DNA of 41,550 nt from Sphingomonas sp. NFR04 (lineage in GTDB: Bacteria > Pseudomonadota > Alphaproteobacteria > Sphingomonadales > Sphingomonadaceae): contig NZ_FORV01000012.1 in the NCBI RefSeq assembly GCF_900114095.1, positions 1 through 41,550 of the forward strand, in the 5' to 3' direction. Every line of letters begins with the position of its first letter. The stretch's first letter is position 1. Both the position numbers and the translations under genes were made by a program. The notes beneath the pieces were generated by a model, which saw nothing but the letters and a program-made list of their open reading frames with translations, was not told the DNA's origin and made no database searches. Positions 8,508-16,680 of this stretch are shown piece by piece.

Positions 8508-8624
8508 GTCCGCGCACCTCTTCGTCTCTGCGCTTGATACGCGGGTCGAAGCATCACCACACCGCGCAAACGCTAGAAGTTCAGGGTCGGCGGGACGCTC
8601 CCCGCCCGTTTTGCGGAGGACAGC

Positions 8625-9446
8625 ATGAGCACGATCACGACCAAGGATGGCACCAACATCTTCTACCGGGATTGGGGCTCCGGCCAGCCGATCACCTTCT
8701 CGCACGGCTGGCCGCTGTCGAGCGACGCCTGGGACCGCCAGATGATGTTCTTCGGCAGCCGCGGCTTCCGCGTCATCGCGCATGATCGCCGCGGTCACGG
8801 GCGTTCGGACCAGACCTGGGACGGCAACAACATGGACCGATATGCCGATGATCTGGCCGAGCTCATCGAACAGCTCGACCTCAAGGACATCGTGATGATC
8901 GGGCATTCGACCGGCGGCGGCGAAGTGGCGCGCTATATCGGCCGGCACGGCACGTCGCGGGTGAAGAAGGCGGTGCTGCTGAGCGCCGTTCCCCCGATCA
9001 TGCTCAAGAGCGAGTCGAACCCGGAAGGCACGCCGCGCGAGGTGTTCGATTCGATCCGCGAGGGGACGCTGACGGACCGGGCGAGCTTCTTCAAGGAGCT
9101 GTCGATGGCGTTCTACGGTTTCAACCGCGAGGGTGCCAAGCAGGCGCCGGGCCTGAAAGACACGTTCGAGCTGCAGGGCGTGATGGCCGGCGTGAAGGCC
9201 GCCTATGACTGTATCGAGCAGTTCTCGGAAACCGACTTTTCCGAAGACCTGAAGAAGATGGATGTGCCGACGCTGGTGGCGCATGGCGAGGACGACCAGA
9301 TCGTGCCGATCGCCGCCGCCGCCTACAAGACGATCAAGCTGGTGCCGAACGGCGTGCTCAAGACCTATCCGGGCGGCAGCCACGGCCTTGCGCAATTGAC
9401 CCCGGATGCGTTCAACCAAGACGTGCTGGACTTCATCAACAGCTAA
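8625..9446 (+). CDS. Alpha/beta hydrolase, cofactor-free chloroperoxidase/arylesterase family
   Basis: 273 residues, the usual length for this family. The oxyanion motif HGWP is at 27-30, AHDRRGHGRS at 52-61, and the nucleophile elbow GHSTGG has S95. The acid is probably in HGEDDQIVPI and the histidine is in GGSHGLAQ. Such enzymes hydrolyse esters or lactones and are often annotated as non-haem chloroperoxidase because of perhydrolase side activity. GGAGGA stands 5 bp before the ATG. It is a single transcription unit with site D in its promoter; a 10-bp-stem hairpin at 9453-9477 follows the stop. Confidence 0.92.
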   Translation: MSTITTKDGTNIFYRDWGSGQPITFSHGWPLSSDAWDRQMMFFGSRGFRVIAHDRRGHGRSDQTWDGNNMDRYADDLAELIEQLDLKDIVMIGHSTGGGEVARYIGRHGTSRVKKAVLLSAVPPIMLKSESNPEGTPREVFDSIREGTLTDRASFFKELSMAFYGFNREGAKQAPGLKDTFELQGVMAGVKAAYDCIEQFSETDFSEDLKKMDVPTLVAHGEDDQIVPIAAAAYKTIKLVPNGVLKTYPGGSHGLAQLTPDAFNQDVLDFINS

Positions 9447-9452
9447 GCCCTG

Positions 9453-9477
9453 GGCCGCCGGCACAGCGCCGGCGGCC
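9453..9477. terminator. Hairpin between convergent hydrolase and kinase genes
   Basis: GGCCGCCGGC / GCCGGCGGCC, a perfect 10-bp stem with a 5-nt loop, 7 bp after the hydrolase stop and about 45 bp before the kinase stop. No long T-run follows, so termination is inferred from position and stem strength. Confidence 0.6.
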
Positions 9478-9521
9478 TTCGGCAAAAGCCGGCCGCTACG
9501 CAGCCGGACGCTTCATGCCGC

Positions 9522-11084
9522 TCACTCCCGCGGGCAGGTCACCGGCAGTGTGATCTGGAAGTGTGTGCCGCCTTCGGCAGGGGACTCGGCGGCGATCGTG
9601 CCGCCATGCGCCCGCACGATCGTTCGCGCGATCGAAAGACCCATGCCCATGCCGTCCGACTTGGTCGAGTAAAAGGCCTCGAACAGCTGCTCGCCCCCGA
9701 CCGTGCCGAGCCCCGGGCCGGTATCGGACACCTCGATCAGCACGCCGTGGGGCGCCGGCGACGCCTGCACCAGGATGTCGCGCCGATCCACCTCGCCCGA
9801 GGCCATCGCCTGCGCCGCATTGACGATCAGGTTGATGAGGACCTGCTGCAGCTGGACGCGGTCGCCCAGGATCTCCGGGAGGTCGGGCGCGAACCGCGTG
9901 GCCAGCGTCCCTCCGAGCGAGGACACCTGGCGCTGGGTGATCTGGACCGCATCCTCGATCATCTCGGCGATCGCCAGCGGCGCCCGGGTCTGCTCGCCGC
10001 GGATTGCCATCTTGCGGGTGCGGGCAATCACTTCGGATGCGCGCGCGCCTTCGCTGATCATGCGCCCCAGCGCGGCCAGTGCCTCATCGATATCGGGTTC
10101 GTCGCGGCGCAGCCAGCGAACCGCCGCGTTGCCATTGGCGAGGATCGCCGCCAGCGGCTGGTTCACCTCGTGCGCGATCGATGCCATCAGTTCGCCGAGC
10201 GTCGCGACGCGCGCGGCGTGCGCCAGATGCGCCTGGACGCGGGCAAGTTCCTGCTCCTTGCTGACCCTGCTGCTGATGTCGACGACGCCGACGGTGACGA
10301 GAACCTCGGCCTCGCGCTGCTTGGGAAAGGCGCAGCTGAGGAGGACGTCCACCATGGTGCCGTCCTCCCGCCGCATCACCGTCTCGGCCTCGTAGCTGTC
10401 CTCGCCGTTCAGATAGGCGATCAGATTCGCGTTCCACGCCGCGATGCCAGCATCCGGCACCCAGTCTCCGAGCGGACGCCCGACCGCCGCCGAACGATCG
10501 ACCCTGAACATCTGCCCTGCCTTCGCATTGAGGCCGAGGACCGGGGTAAGCGCCAGGCAGCGTCGCACGAGCATGGGGTCCGACGCGGCCAGTGCGGCAA
10601 CCTGGCTGGGGTCCGGCGAAATCTGCTCGAGCATCGCCCGCATTGCCGTGAGATCGATCTCCCAGAAGCCGACGGCGGTGCCGTCGAACACGCTGTGAAA
10701 CCGGCTCTGCTCGCGCGAGAGATCGAAGACCAGGGTGTGAAAGCCTTCGAACCCGCCCGGCCCCATGCGCGGGACATAGCGAATCGCCGCCTCGCGCCAG
10801 CCGCCGAAACGGTGCGGCACCGGCGCCTGGAACGATACCTGCTCGCCGCGTGCCACGCGGTCGAGGAACGGGAGACGCTCTGTATAGGCGGCGTCGCCCA
10901 GAAACTCGCGCATGTGCAGGCCGACCAGGCTCTCTGCGGGGCGTCCATACCACGACAAATGGTGATCGTTCGCGTAGCGGCAGATGTGATCCGCATCGAA
11001 GAACGATACCAGCGCGGGGATCGCGTCGGTCGTCGCCTGGCGGATCTCGTCGCCCCAGTGCAGGGTGTCACAGGCCATGCGCAC
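9522..11084 (-). CDS. Soluble PAS-domain sensor histidine kinase (HisKA)
   Basis: 520 residues with no membrane segment. The N-terminal 270 residues read as PAS-like sensor modules, with WYGRPAESLVGLHMREFLG near 45-63 and EAETVMRREDGTMVDV near 232-247. HisKA follows with the phospho-histidine H305 in ASIAHEVNQPLAA. The HATPase has an N-box (NLIVNAAQAM), a G1 box (DTGPGLG) and GMGMGLSIARTIVRAHGG. It is cytoplasmic and probably senses a redox or small-molecule signal. ATG 11084 was chosen; 11078 is possible. The start overlaps the end of the SMP-30-like gene by up to 17 bp, so they form one operon. The catalytic half closely resembles the kinase at 36934. No cognate regulator is adjacent; the FixJ-type and single-domain regulators in this window are candidates. 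Confidence 0.92.
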   Translation of the reverse strand: MRMACDTLHWGDEIRQATTDAIPALVSFFDADHICRYANDHHLSWYGRPAESLVGLHMREFLGDAAYTERLPFLDRVARGEQVSFQAPVPHRFGGWREAAIRYVPRMGPGGFEGFHTLVFDLSREQSRFHSVFDGTAVGFWEIDLTAMRAMLEQISPDPSQVAALAASDPMLVRRCLALTPVLGLNAKAGQMFRVDRSAAVGRPLGDWVPDAGIAAWNANLIAYLNGEDSYEAETVMRREDGTMVDVLLSCAFPKQREAEVLVTVGVVDISSRVSKEQELARVQAHLAHAARVATLGELMASIAHEVNQPLAAILANGNAAVRWLRRDEPDIDEALAALGRMISEGARASEVIARTRKMAIRGEQTRAPLAIAEMIEDAVQITQRQVSSLGGTLATRFAPDLPEILGDRVQLQQVLINLIVNAAQAMASGEVDRRDILVQASPAPHGVLIEVSDTGPGLGTVGGEQLFEAFYSTKSDGMGMGLSIARTIVRAHGGTIAAESPAEGGTHFQITLPVTCPRE

Positions 11085-12012
11085 AGCCCTTTTCCGAGGT
11101 GGAGATCAGCGGCTGGTGGAGCGCGAGCCCGACATCGTCGGCGGACACGACTTCGACCGCCCCATGCTGCACTTCGGTGATGAACAACGCAGTGCCTTCA
11201 CGCGCAAACGCGACATTGGTCGGGCGATCGCCATTGGTGCGGATCGACGGCATCGCCTTCCCGCTCGGGTCCAGCACCGCCACCCGTCCCTCGCCATAAA
11301 CCGCGCAGTAGAGCCGCCCGGCCGCGTCGAACGCCATCCCGTCGGGCCCGGCAAAGCGATCGGGCGCCGCCTGCCGGTCGAGCCGGGCGAAGGGCGTCGC
11401 CTCTCGGCCAGGTTCCTGCCGGTAGATCACGCTGGTCAGCGTCTCGTTATAGTAGAGCGCGCCATCGCTCCCAAAGGCGACGCCGTTGGCAAACCGCAAA
11501 CCGGTCGCCAGCCGGCGCGTCACGCGCCCCGCGCGTGGATCGATCTGGAAGACGCGTCCGTCATAGGGGGCATCGGCGAAGTCGGGTCGGATGACGAGAC
11601 CCTGGATGAGGTCGCCGGGGATCATGCCGGAATCGGTCATGTAGAGCATGCCGTCGGGACCGAAGGCCAGATCGTTCGGGAAGAGGAACGGCCCATGCTC
11701 ATCGCCGGCGATGGTTAGGAGCAGCTCGCCGGTGGGCGACAGCCGGACCAGCGAATTGCCGGTCCCGCCGGCCGCCCAGATGCATCCGTCCCCGTCGATC
11801 GCCAGCCCCGTCGGACGGCCGCCCGGCCTGGCGAACGGCATGTGCCCGCCATTGCGATCGACCCGGGTGACGCAGGCGCGCGCCTCCCCCATTTCGACCA
11901 GAAGGAGGTCGCCATTCGGCAGTATCGCCGGTCCCTCAGGCTGATCCAGACCTTTGGCCAGCACGCGATTGTCCTGAACGTCACCGACCATCGCCATCAG
12001 TGGCTCGTACAT
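11068..12012 (-). CDS. SMP-30/gluconolactonase/LRE-like family protein
   Basis: About 314 residues from ATG 12012; upstream in-frame starts at 12069 and 12120 are possible and none has a clear Shine-Dalgarno sequence. It shows the six-bladed propeller repeats of the SMP-30/gluconolactonase family: LDQPEGPAILPNGDLLLVE, GRPTGLAIDGDGCIWAAGG, FPNDLAFGPDGMLYMTDSG, LRFANGVAFGSDGALYYNET and FAGPDGMAFDAAGRLYCAVY. The acidic and asparagine residues (EGP, FPND, ANG) are those that hold the divalent metal in the family. No signal peptide is seen, so it is probably cytoplasmic. Members hydrolyse lactones or act on sugars and organophosphates; the substrate here is unknown. It is translationally coupled to the PAS kinase downstream, an unusual pairing. 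Confidence 0.85.
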   Translation of the reverse strand: MYEPLMAMVGDVQDNRVLAKGLDQPEGPAILPNGDLLLVEMGEARACVTRVDRNGGHMPFARPGGRPTGLAIDGDGCIWAAGGTGNSLVRLSPTGELLLTIAGDEHGPFLFPNDLAFGPDGMLYMTDSGMIPGDLIQGLVIRPDFADAPYDGRVFQIDPRAGRVTRRLATGLRFANGVAFGSDGALYYNETLTSVIYRQEPGREATPFARLDRQAAPDRFAGPDGMAFDAAGRLYCAVYGEGRVAVLDPSGKAMPSIRTNGDRPTNVAFAREGTALFITEVQHGAVEVVSADDVGLALHQPLISTSEKGCAHGL

Positions 12013-12043
12013 TGTGGGTTCAGTGGCCGAATAAGCGACAGGT

Positions 12044-12241
12044 TCACGCGTCAATCTCCGGTGGAACATTACGGAAATTAACGCGTTGCGCGTCGCCAGC
12101 CTTGAACGCATTTTCAACAATTGTTCGCATTTGCTCTGCGCGCGGCAGGACGACCCTCAGCGACGCTAAAGGCCGGCAATCGCTCAGAAAATCATCAGTC
12201 AGGTCCTGATACTGCACGAACGTGCCAATCACGACACGCAT
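12044..12241 (-). CDS. Doubtful small hypothetical protein
   Basis: A 65-residue frame beginning MRVVIGTFVQYQDLTDD and ending NVPPEIDA. Its amino-acid composition looks protein-like, but fewer than half of the third positions sampled are G or C, unlike every other gene here. No Shine-Dalgarno sequence or family is recognisable. It may be noncoding, a remnant, or part of the SMP-30 leader. Confidence 0.2.
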   Translation of the reverse strand: MRVVIGTFVQYQDLTDDFLSDCRPLASLRVVLPRAEQMRTIVENAFKAGDAQRVNFRNVPPEIDA

Positions 12242-12264
12242 GCACGCACCAGCGGGTCGGCATT

Positions 12265-12278
12265 CATACGCGTGTATA
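12265..12278. promoter_or_regulatory. Palindrome site E (CATACGCGTGTATA)
   Basis: One mismatch from the consensus core. Its right half overlaps a perfect TATAAT (12275-12280) that would serve the GFA gene with a leader of about 70 nt. It lies 81 bp before GFA and about 250 bp before the divergent SMP-30/kinase operon. Confidence 0.75.
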
Positions 12279-12358
12279 ATAGCTGACACTGCCACCGATC
12301 CGCACCTGCTTCTACAGTCTGGCTACGAAATTACGTACCCAGCCAAGGAGATCAGGAA

Positions 12359-12781
12359 ATGCCATCAAAATATACGGGACAATGTGCCTGCGGTTCTGTC
12401 CGGTTCGCGTTCGATACGGACCCGACGTTTGTCGCAGACTGTTACTGCCTTGACTGCCAGAAATCTTCCGGCGGTGTGATGGCAACTTATTTCTCGGTAC
12501 CGGAAGCGGACTTCACGCTGCTCAGCGGTAATCCCAACGGCTTCGGCTATGTCGCGGACACCGGCAACAAGCTGCGGCGGCGATTCTGCCCGGAATGCGG
12601 CGCGCGCGTGTACACCGATCAGCTCGAAGGCTTTCCCGGAACCATCTTCGTGATGCTCGGGGCGCTCGATCATCCGGAGCGGATCACGCCCCCGCTCATG
12701 GAGATCTTCACCAAGCGCCGGCTGGTCTGGACCAAGGCACTGGACGTGCCCCAGCATCGCGCCCGGCCCGACGCCGACTGA
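12359..12781 (+). CDS. GFA/CENP-V-fold zinc protein
   Basis: 140 residues, the full length of a GFA (glutathione-dependent formaldehyde-activating-like) domain. The zinc cysteines are all visible: C9 and C11 (CACG), C28, C30 and C33 (CYCLDC), and C77 and C80 (FCPECG). Members bind two zinc ions; a few react with S-hydroxymethylglutathione, most have no proven substrate. AAGGAGAT lies 6 bp before the ATG, an excellent ribosome site. It is monocistronic, with site E at its promoter and a strong terminator after it. A role in aldehyde or electrophile handling would fit its neighbours but is inference. Confidence 0.9.
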   Translation: MPSKYTGQCACGSVRFAFDTDPTFVADCYCLDCQKSSGGVMATYFSVPEADFTLLSGNPNGFGYVADTGNKLRRRFCPECGARVYTDQLEGFPGTIFVMLGALDHPERITPPLMEIFTKRRLVWTKALDVPQHRARPDAD

Positions 12782-12786
12782 GCCGG

Positions 12787-12811
12787 TGCGGCCGGCATCC
12801 AGCCGGCCGCA
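12787..12811. terminator. Terminator between GFA and the convergent esterase gene
   Basis: Stem GCGGCCGGC / GCCGGCCGC (plus a flanking T-A pair), 5-nt loop, followed on the plus strand by a pyrimidine stretch and TTTTATTT (about 12820-12827). It is placed to serve GFA and possibly the esterase in reverse. Confidence 0.75.
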
Positions 12812-12821
12812 TCCACCCCTT

Positions 12822-13859
12822 TTATTTCCCGATGTGCTGGCGAATGCCCTCGCCAATCTGTTGCAGCGCCGCCTCGGTCGACGGCACGTGGCGCAAGCCG
12901 TTGAGCAGCACGAAATCGTGGATCGTGCCGTTGTAGCGCACGGCCGTCACGACCACACCGGCTTCCTTGAGCTTGCGGGCATAGGCCTCGCCCTCGTCGC
13001 GCAGCGGGTCATTCTCCGCGGTGATGACCAGCGCCGGCGGCAGGCCCTTCATCGCCTCGAGACTGGCGCGCAGCGGCGATACATAGGGGTTGTCGCGGGT
13101 CTTGGCGTCGGGCGCATAGAGGTCCCAGCCATATTTCATGAACGCGCGGGCGAGGAAGCGATCATTGGCGAACTGCTTGTAGCTTTCGGTGTCGACGCTG
13201 GCATCGGTCGCCGGAATCAGCAGCACCTGATAGGCGATCTTCGGACCCTTGCGGTCCTTGGTCATCAGCGACAGCGCCGCGGCCATGTTGCCGCCGACCG
13301 AGTTGCCGGCCACCGCGATCCGGTTGCCATCGGCGCCCAGCTCGCCGGCATGCGCCGCAACCCACTGAAGTGCCGCATAGGATTCGTCGAGCTGGGTCGG
13401 GAATTTGGCCTTGGGCAGCGGCGTATATTCGACGAAGACGCCGATCTGCCCGGAATCCACCACCATGTCGCGCAGCAGCCGCTGATGGTTGGCGAAATTG
13501 CCGACGATCCACACCCCGCCATGGATGAAGAACAGCACGCCGGGGGTGCCCGCGACATGCTCCGGCTTCATGATGAAGAGCTTTACCGACACGCCGTTCT
13601 GGCTGATCGTGCGCTCCGTAATCGTCACGCCGGACATGTCGACCGGCGTCTTGTTCTGCAGGCCGGTGATCGCGTCCTGCGGCTGAGGCTGCGGCAGTTC
13701 CCAGAGCGGCGTCGGGCTGGGATTCTTGTTCACCTCGATGAGATAGGCGCGGACGGCCGGATCGAGATGCGGGTCGGTGGCGACGTCCTGCGCGAAGGCG
13801 GGCTCGGTCATGATCATGGCTCCAACGAAAAGGGGGATAGCACGCGGTAAAAACTTCAT
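12822..13859 (-). CDS. Exported alpha/beta hydrolase (hormone-sensitive-lipase-like esterase)
   Basis: 345 residues from ATG 13859, which has AGGAG about 8 bp upstream. A signal peptide (MKFLPRAIPLFVGAMIM...AFA, about 23 residues) directs it to the periplasm. It carries the HGG oxyanion motif in FFIHGGVWIVG, the nucleophile elbow GNSVGG (the family IV consensus is GDSAG), the acid in ENDPLRDEGE and the histidine in GTIHDFVLLN. It follows the molybdopterin subunit gene by 71 bp on the same strand and probably belongs to that operon. It could free an alcohol or acid from an ester for the neighbouring oxidoreductase (inference). Confidence 0.88.
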   Translation of the reverse strand: MKFLPRAIPLFVGAMIMTEPAFAQDVATDPHLDPAVRAYLIEVNKNPSPTPLWELPQPQPQDAITGLQNKTPVDMSGVTITERTISQNGVSVKLFIMKPEHVAGTPGVLFFIHGGVWIVGNFANHQRLLRDMVVDSGQIGVFVEYTPLPKAKFPTQLDESYAALQWVAAHAGELGADGNRIAVAGNSVGGNMAAALSLMTKDRKGPKIAYQVLLIPATDASVDTESYKQFANDRFLARAFMKYGWDLYAPDAKTRDNPYVSPLRASLEAMKGLPPALVITAENDPLRDEGEAYARKLKEAGVVVTAVRYNGTIHDFVLLNGLRHVPSTEAALQQIGEGIRQHIGK

Positions 13860-13930
13860 GGGTTTGCTCCTGAATCGCCTGATCGCAGGCGCGGGTAAGT
13901 CCGACGGGTGCGCCCGACGCAGCGGGCGGA

Positions 13931-16048
13931 TCATGCGAATTGTTCGAGGATCGGAAGCGTGCGGATGCGCTTTCCGGTGAGACGGAAAATCGCGTTGCAC
14001 ACGGCCGGCGCGACATTGGGCGCGCCGCCTTCCCCAACCCCTTCCATGTCGCCGGATTCCTGCACCTCGGTGTGGAAGATCGGCGCGTCGGCGAGGCGCA
14101 CCATGCGGTAATCGTGGAAGTTGCTCTCCTGCACGGCGCCGCCGGCGATCGTCACCCGGCCGTACAGCGCAGCCGTCAGCCCCCAAATCGCCGCGCCTTC
14201 CAGCTGGGCGACGACGGCATCGCGATTGATCACCTTGCCCGGGTTGGACACCGTCCACAGCTGCTCGACGGCGAGCCGGCCGTCGCGGATGGCGACCTGC
14301 GCCACCTGCGCGGTAAGGCAGTCGTCGCGCTTGTGGCTGATCGCCAGGCCCATCGCGGAGCCGCCGCCCGTGCCCGGCCAGCCCGAAATCTCGACCACCC
14401 GGTTCAGCGCGGCGAGTTCGCGCGGTGCGTTCCGCAGCAGTCCGCGGCGGATCTCGACCGGGTCCGCGCCGATTTCATGGGCGACCTCGTCGACGAAGCT
14501 TTCGATCGCGAACACCGTGTGCGAGGCGCCGACTGATCGCCACATGCCAGTGGGCACATGCGTCTCGCTGCGCACCCAGCGGGTTTCCCGATTGGGGAAG
14601 CCATAGGGCGACTGGATCGCATCGGTGACGACCTCGTCATAGGTCTTCATCGCGGCGGGATACATGCGCGGCAGGATCGACGGCGTCGCCTGCTTGTGGA
14701 CATAGGTTTCGATCGTGCGCCCGCGCACGCCCGCCGACAGTTCGGAGACGCCCGCCGGCCGATAAAAATCGTGGCGCACATCTTCCTCGCGCGTCCAGAT
14801 CAGCTTGATCGGCCGCCCCGGAAACGCCCTGGCGATCCGTACGGTCTGCTCGACAACGTCGGTCTCCTGCCGCCGTCCGAAACCGCCGCCGGCAATCAGC
14901 GGGTGGTAGGTCACCGCCTCCTTGGGCAGGCCGAGCAGGGACGCGATCGTGTCCCGCGCCTTTTGCGGCTGCTGCGATCCCATCCAGAAATCGCATGTTC
15001 CGCCCTGCACCTTCGCCACGCAGGCCATCGGCTCCATCGTGGTGTGCGCGAGATAGGGCACGGCATAGCGCTGGGTGAAGACCTTCTCGGCATCGCGGAG
15101 CCCGGCCATGCCCTTGCCGCGCACCTCTTCGGCCACGACGCCGGGCGTCGCGAGCGCGCGGTCGAACTGCGCGCGGATCGCCGCATCGTCCGCCTTGTCG
15201 TGCGGCGTCGCGGCCCAGACGGGTTCGAGCGTTTCGAGCGCCCGCCGCGCGGTCCACCAACGATCGGCGACCACGGCGAGGCCGCCAGGCAGGTCGACCA
15301 CGCCCTGGACCCCAGGCATTTTGAGCACTTCGGCGCGGCGATCCGACGCCAGCGCACCGCCGAACACCGGCGCGGTGACCACTGCGGCGCTGAGCATGCC
15401 CGGCATCCGCAGATCGATCGCAAATTGCGCGGACCCATCGACCTTTTGCGGCAGATCGAGGCGGATCATCCGCTTGGTCGCATAGCGCGGCCGGGTGTCG
15501 GTCCGCTCGATCAGGGCCTTGGGCTCGGGCAGCCGGGCAGCAATTGCCGCCAGTTCGCCATAGCGGAGGCGTTGCTCCGCCTGCGGGCCGATCACGACAC
15601 CATTGTCGGTGGTCACCGCCGCGGAATCGACGTGCCAGCGCCGCGCGGCGGCCTGGAGCAGCATGGTCCGCGCGGTCGCGCCGGCCTTGGTGAAGGCCTG
15701 GTGGAACGACGAGGTGCCCGTGCTGGACCCCGTCAGCTGGGAGAAGAAGCGCGGGTTGTTATATTCCTCGCCCACCGGCGCGAGTTCGATGCGGATGCGG
15801 CTCCAGTCGGCATCCAGCGCATCGCCGACCAGCATCGCATAGGCGGTCGACGTGCCCTGCCCGATCTCGGCGACCGGCGAGGTGAGGATGATCTCGTCCG
15901 CGGGGGTGATCTGGAGGAAGTGCGTCACCAGCACGTCCGATCCTGCCTTGCCGACGGCAGGCGTGGTGAAGCTGAGCAAATAGGCGCCCGGGATCGCGGC
16001 CAGCGCCGCGCCGAGGAAGCCGCGCCGGGAGGGTGCGAGCGCGCTCAT
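13931..16048 (-). CDS. Molybdopterin-binding subunit of a periplasmic xanthine-dehydrogenase-family oxidoreductase (IorB/aldehyde-oxidase-like)
   Basis: 705 residues from ATG 16048; a longer open frame upstream is read-through of the neighbouring gene. The N-terminus has a twin-arginine-type signal (SRRGFLGAALAAIPGAYLLS). Motifs of the IorB-like large subunit are present: VAEIGQGTSTAYAM, GGGFGRRQETDVVEQ, and near the C-terminus GEGGAPNVAPAVCNAIF. In the last, the glutamate is the catalytic base expected near the molybdenum. It oxidises aldehydes or N-heteroaromatics using water. The start overlaps the stop of the 2Fe-2S subunit by 4 bp. Electrons probably pass to the divergent triheme cytochrome c. 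The substrate is not determinable. Confidence 0.92.
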   Translation of the reverse strand: MSALAPSRRGFLGAALAAIPGAYLLSFTTPAVGKAGSDVLVTHFLQITPADEIILTSPVAEIGQGTSTAYAMLVGDALDADWSRIRIELAPVGEEYNNPRFFSQLTGSSTGTSSFHQAFTKAGATARTMLLQAAARRWHVDSAAVTTDNGVVIGPQAEQRLRYGELAAIAARLPEPKALIERTDTRPRYATKRMIRLDLPQKVDGSAQFAIDLRMPGMLSAAVVTAPVFGGALASDRRAEVLKMPGVQGVVDLPGGLAVVADRWWTARRALETLEPVWAATPHDKADDAAIRAQFDRALATPGVVAEEVRGKGMAGLRDAEKVFTQRYAVPYLAHTTMEPMACVAKVQGGTCDFWMGSQQPQKARDTIASLLGLPKEAVTYHPLIAGGGFGRRQETDVVEQTVRIARAFPGRPIKLIWTREEDVRHDFYRPAGVSELSAGVRGRTIETYVHKQATPSILPRMYPAAMKTYDEVVTDAIQSPYGFPNRETRWVRSETHVPTGMWRSVGASHTVFAIESFVDEVAHEIGADPVEIRRGLLRNAPRELAALNRVVEISGWPGTGGGSAMGLAISHKRDDCLTAQVAQVAIRDGRLAVEQLWTVSNPGKVINRDAVVAQLEGAAIWGLTAALYGRVTIAGGAVQESNFHDYRMVRLADAPIFHTEVQESGDMEGVGEGGAPNVAPAVCNAIFRLTGKRIRTLPILEQFA

Positions 16049-16506
16049 GCCGCCTTCGCCCCAGGCCGGCGGGCCTCGTCCAGTGCCGCGCGGACGCGGG
16101 GATAGGTGCCGCACCGGCAGATATTGGTCATCGCGGCGAGCATCTCGTCGTCGTTCGGATGCGGGTTGGCGGCGAGCAATGCCGCGGCGGCCATGATCAT
16201 GCCCGACTGGCAATAGCCGCATTGCGGCACCTGGTGCTCCAGCCACAGCCGCTGCACCGGGTGCAGGCCCTTCGCGCCAAGTCCCTCGATGGTGGTGACA
16301 TGGCGGCCCTCGACCTCGCCGACGGGGAGCATGCAGCACCGCTTCGCCTCGCCATCGACATGGACCGTGCAGGCGCCGCACTCGGTGATGCCGCAGCCAT
16401 ATTTCGTACCGGTGAGGCCCAGATCCTCGCGCAGCACCCAGAGCAGCGGCGTCTCCGGATCGACGTCGACGGATGCCGGCTGCCCGTTCACTTCGAAATG
16501 CACCAT
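16045..16506 (-). CDS. 2Fe-2S subunit of the molybdenum hydroxylase (IorA-like)
   Basis: 153 residues, normal for the small subunit. The plant-type cluster is in YGCGITECGACTVHVDG with a fourth cysteine in KRCCMLP. The second cluster uses CGYCQSGMIM and NICRCGTYPRVR. No signal peptide of its own is visible; in this family the subunit is expected to be carried across the membrane folded with the large subunit. First gene of the operon with the molybdopterin subunit and esterase, divergent from the cytochrome gene. Site F lies about 90 bp upstream. Confidence 0.94.
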   Translation of the reverse strand: MVHFEVNGQPASVDVDPETPLLWVLREDLGLTGTKYGCGITECGACTVHVDGEAKRCCMLPVGEVEGRHVTTIEGLGAKGLHPVQRLWLEHQVPQCGYCQSGMIMAAAALLAANPHPNDDEMLAAMTNICRCGTYPRVRAALDEARRPGAKAA

Positions 16507-16596
16507 CTGATCGTCACCTCCGTCGCCGAGACGCGAGGCTGCGCCACCGTCCCGAAATCACGGTTCTTGTCCGGCCTTTTCGGGGGTGCTCACAAT

Positions 16597-16633
16597 CATA
16601 CGCGCACGAGCCCCACTAACCCGCGCGTATAAT
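16597..16633. promoter_or_regulatory. Split palindrome site F between divergent oxidoreductase and cytochrome genes
   Basis: Two outward-facing halves, CATACGCG at 16597-16604 and CGCGTATAAT at 16624-16633, each pointing to one of the divergent operons. The right one carries a perfect TATAAT (16628-16633), leaving a leader of about 40 nt for the cytochrome. The left, on the minus strand, reads GCGTATGATTG. Confidence 0.7.
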
Positions 16634-16680
16634 CGAGCGATCGCCCCGACCCGCGTAGCACCCCCGGAGCAGGGCGTTGC

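Larger units (their letters stand above)
8267..8624. other. 358-bp intergenic region with two regulatory sites
   Basis: Lies between the divergent single-domain regulator and the alpha/beta hydrolase. It holds site C (8341-8361) serving the regulator and site D (8494-8507) serving the hydrolase. I see no credible gene or RNA between them. Confidence 0.6.
12013..12358. other. 346-bp AT-richer intergenic region
   Basis: Separates the SMP-30/kinase operon from the divergent GFA gene. It is visibly less GC-rich than the neighbouring genes, contains palindrome site E (12265-12278) and a weak minus-strand reading frame (12044-12241). Otherwise I see nothing in it. Confidence 0.5.

Noticed and set aside
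8529..8551. GATACGCGGG near 8535 as a second site before the alpha/beta hydrolase
   Set aside because: The right half is absent and the left is incomplete; site D at 8494 explains the region better.
14037..14258. Longer open frame extending the esterase upstream to 14258
   Set aside because: It runs antisense-shifted through the molybdopterin subunit gene, is arginine- and glycine-rich, and lacks the signal peptide position. ATG 13859 has a good ribosome site and a signal peptide.
16049..16381. N-terminal extension of the molybdopterin subunit to 16381
   Set aside because: The extension lies over the 2Fe-2S gene in another frame and has no domain. ATG 16048 gives a Tat signal and a 4-bp ATGA overlap.
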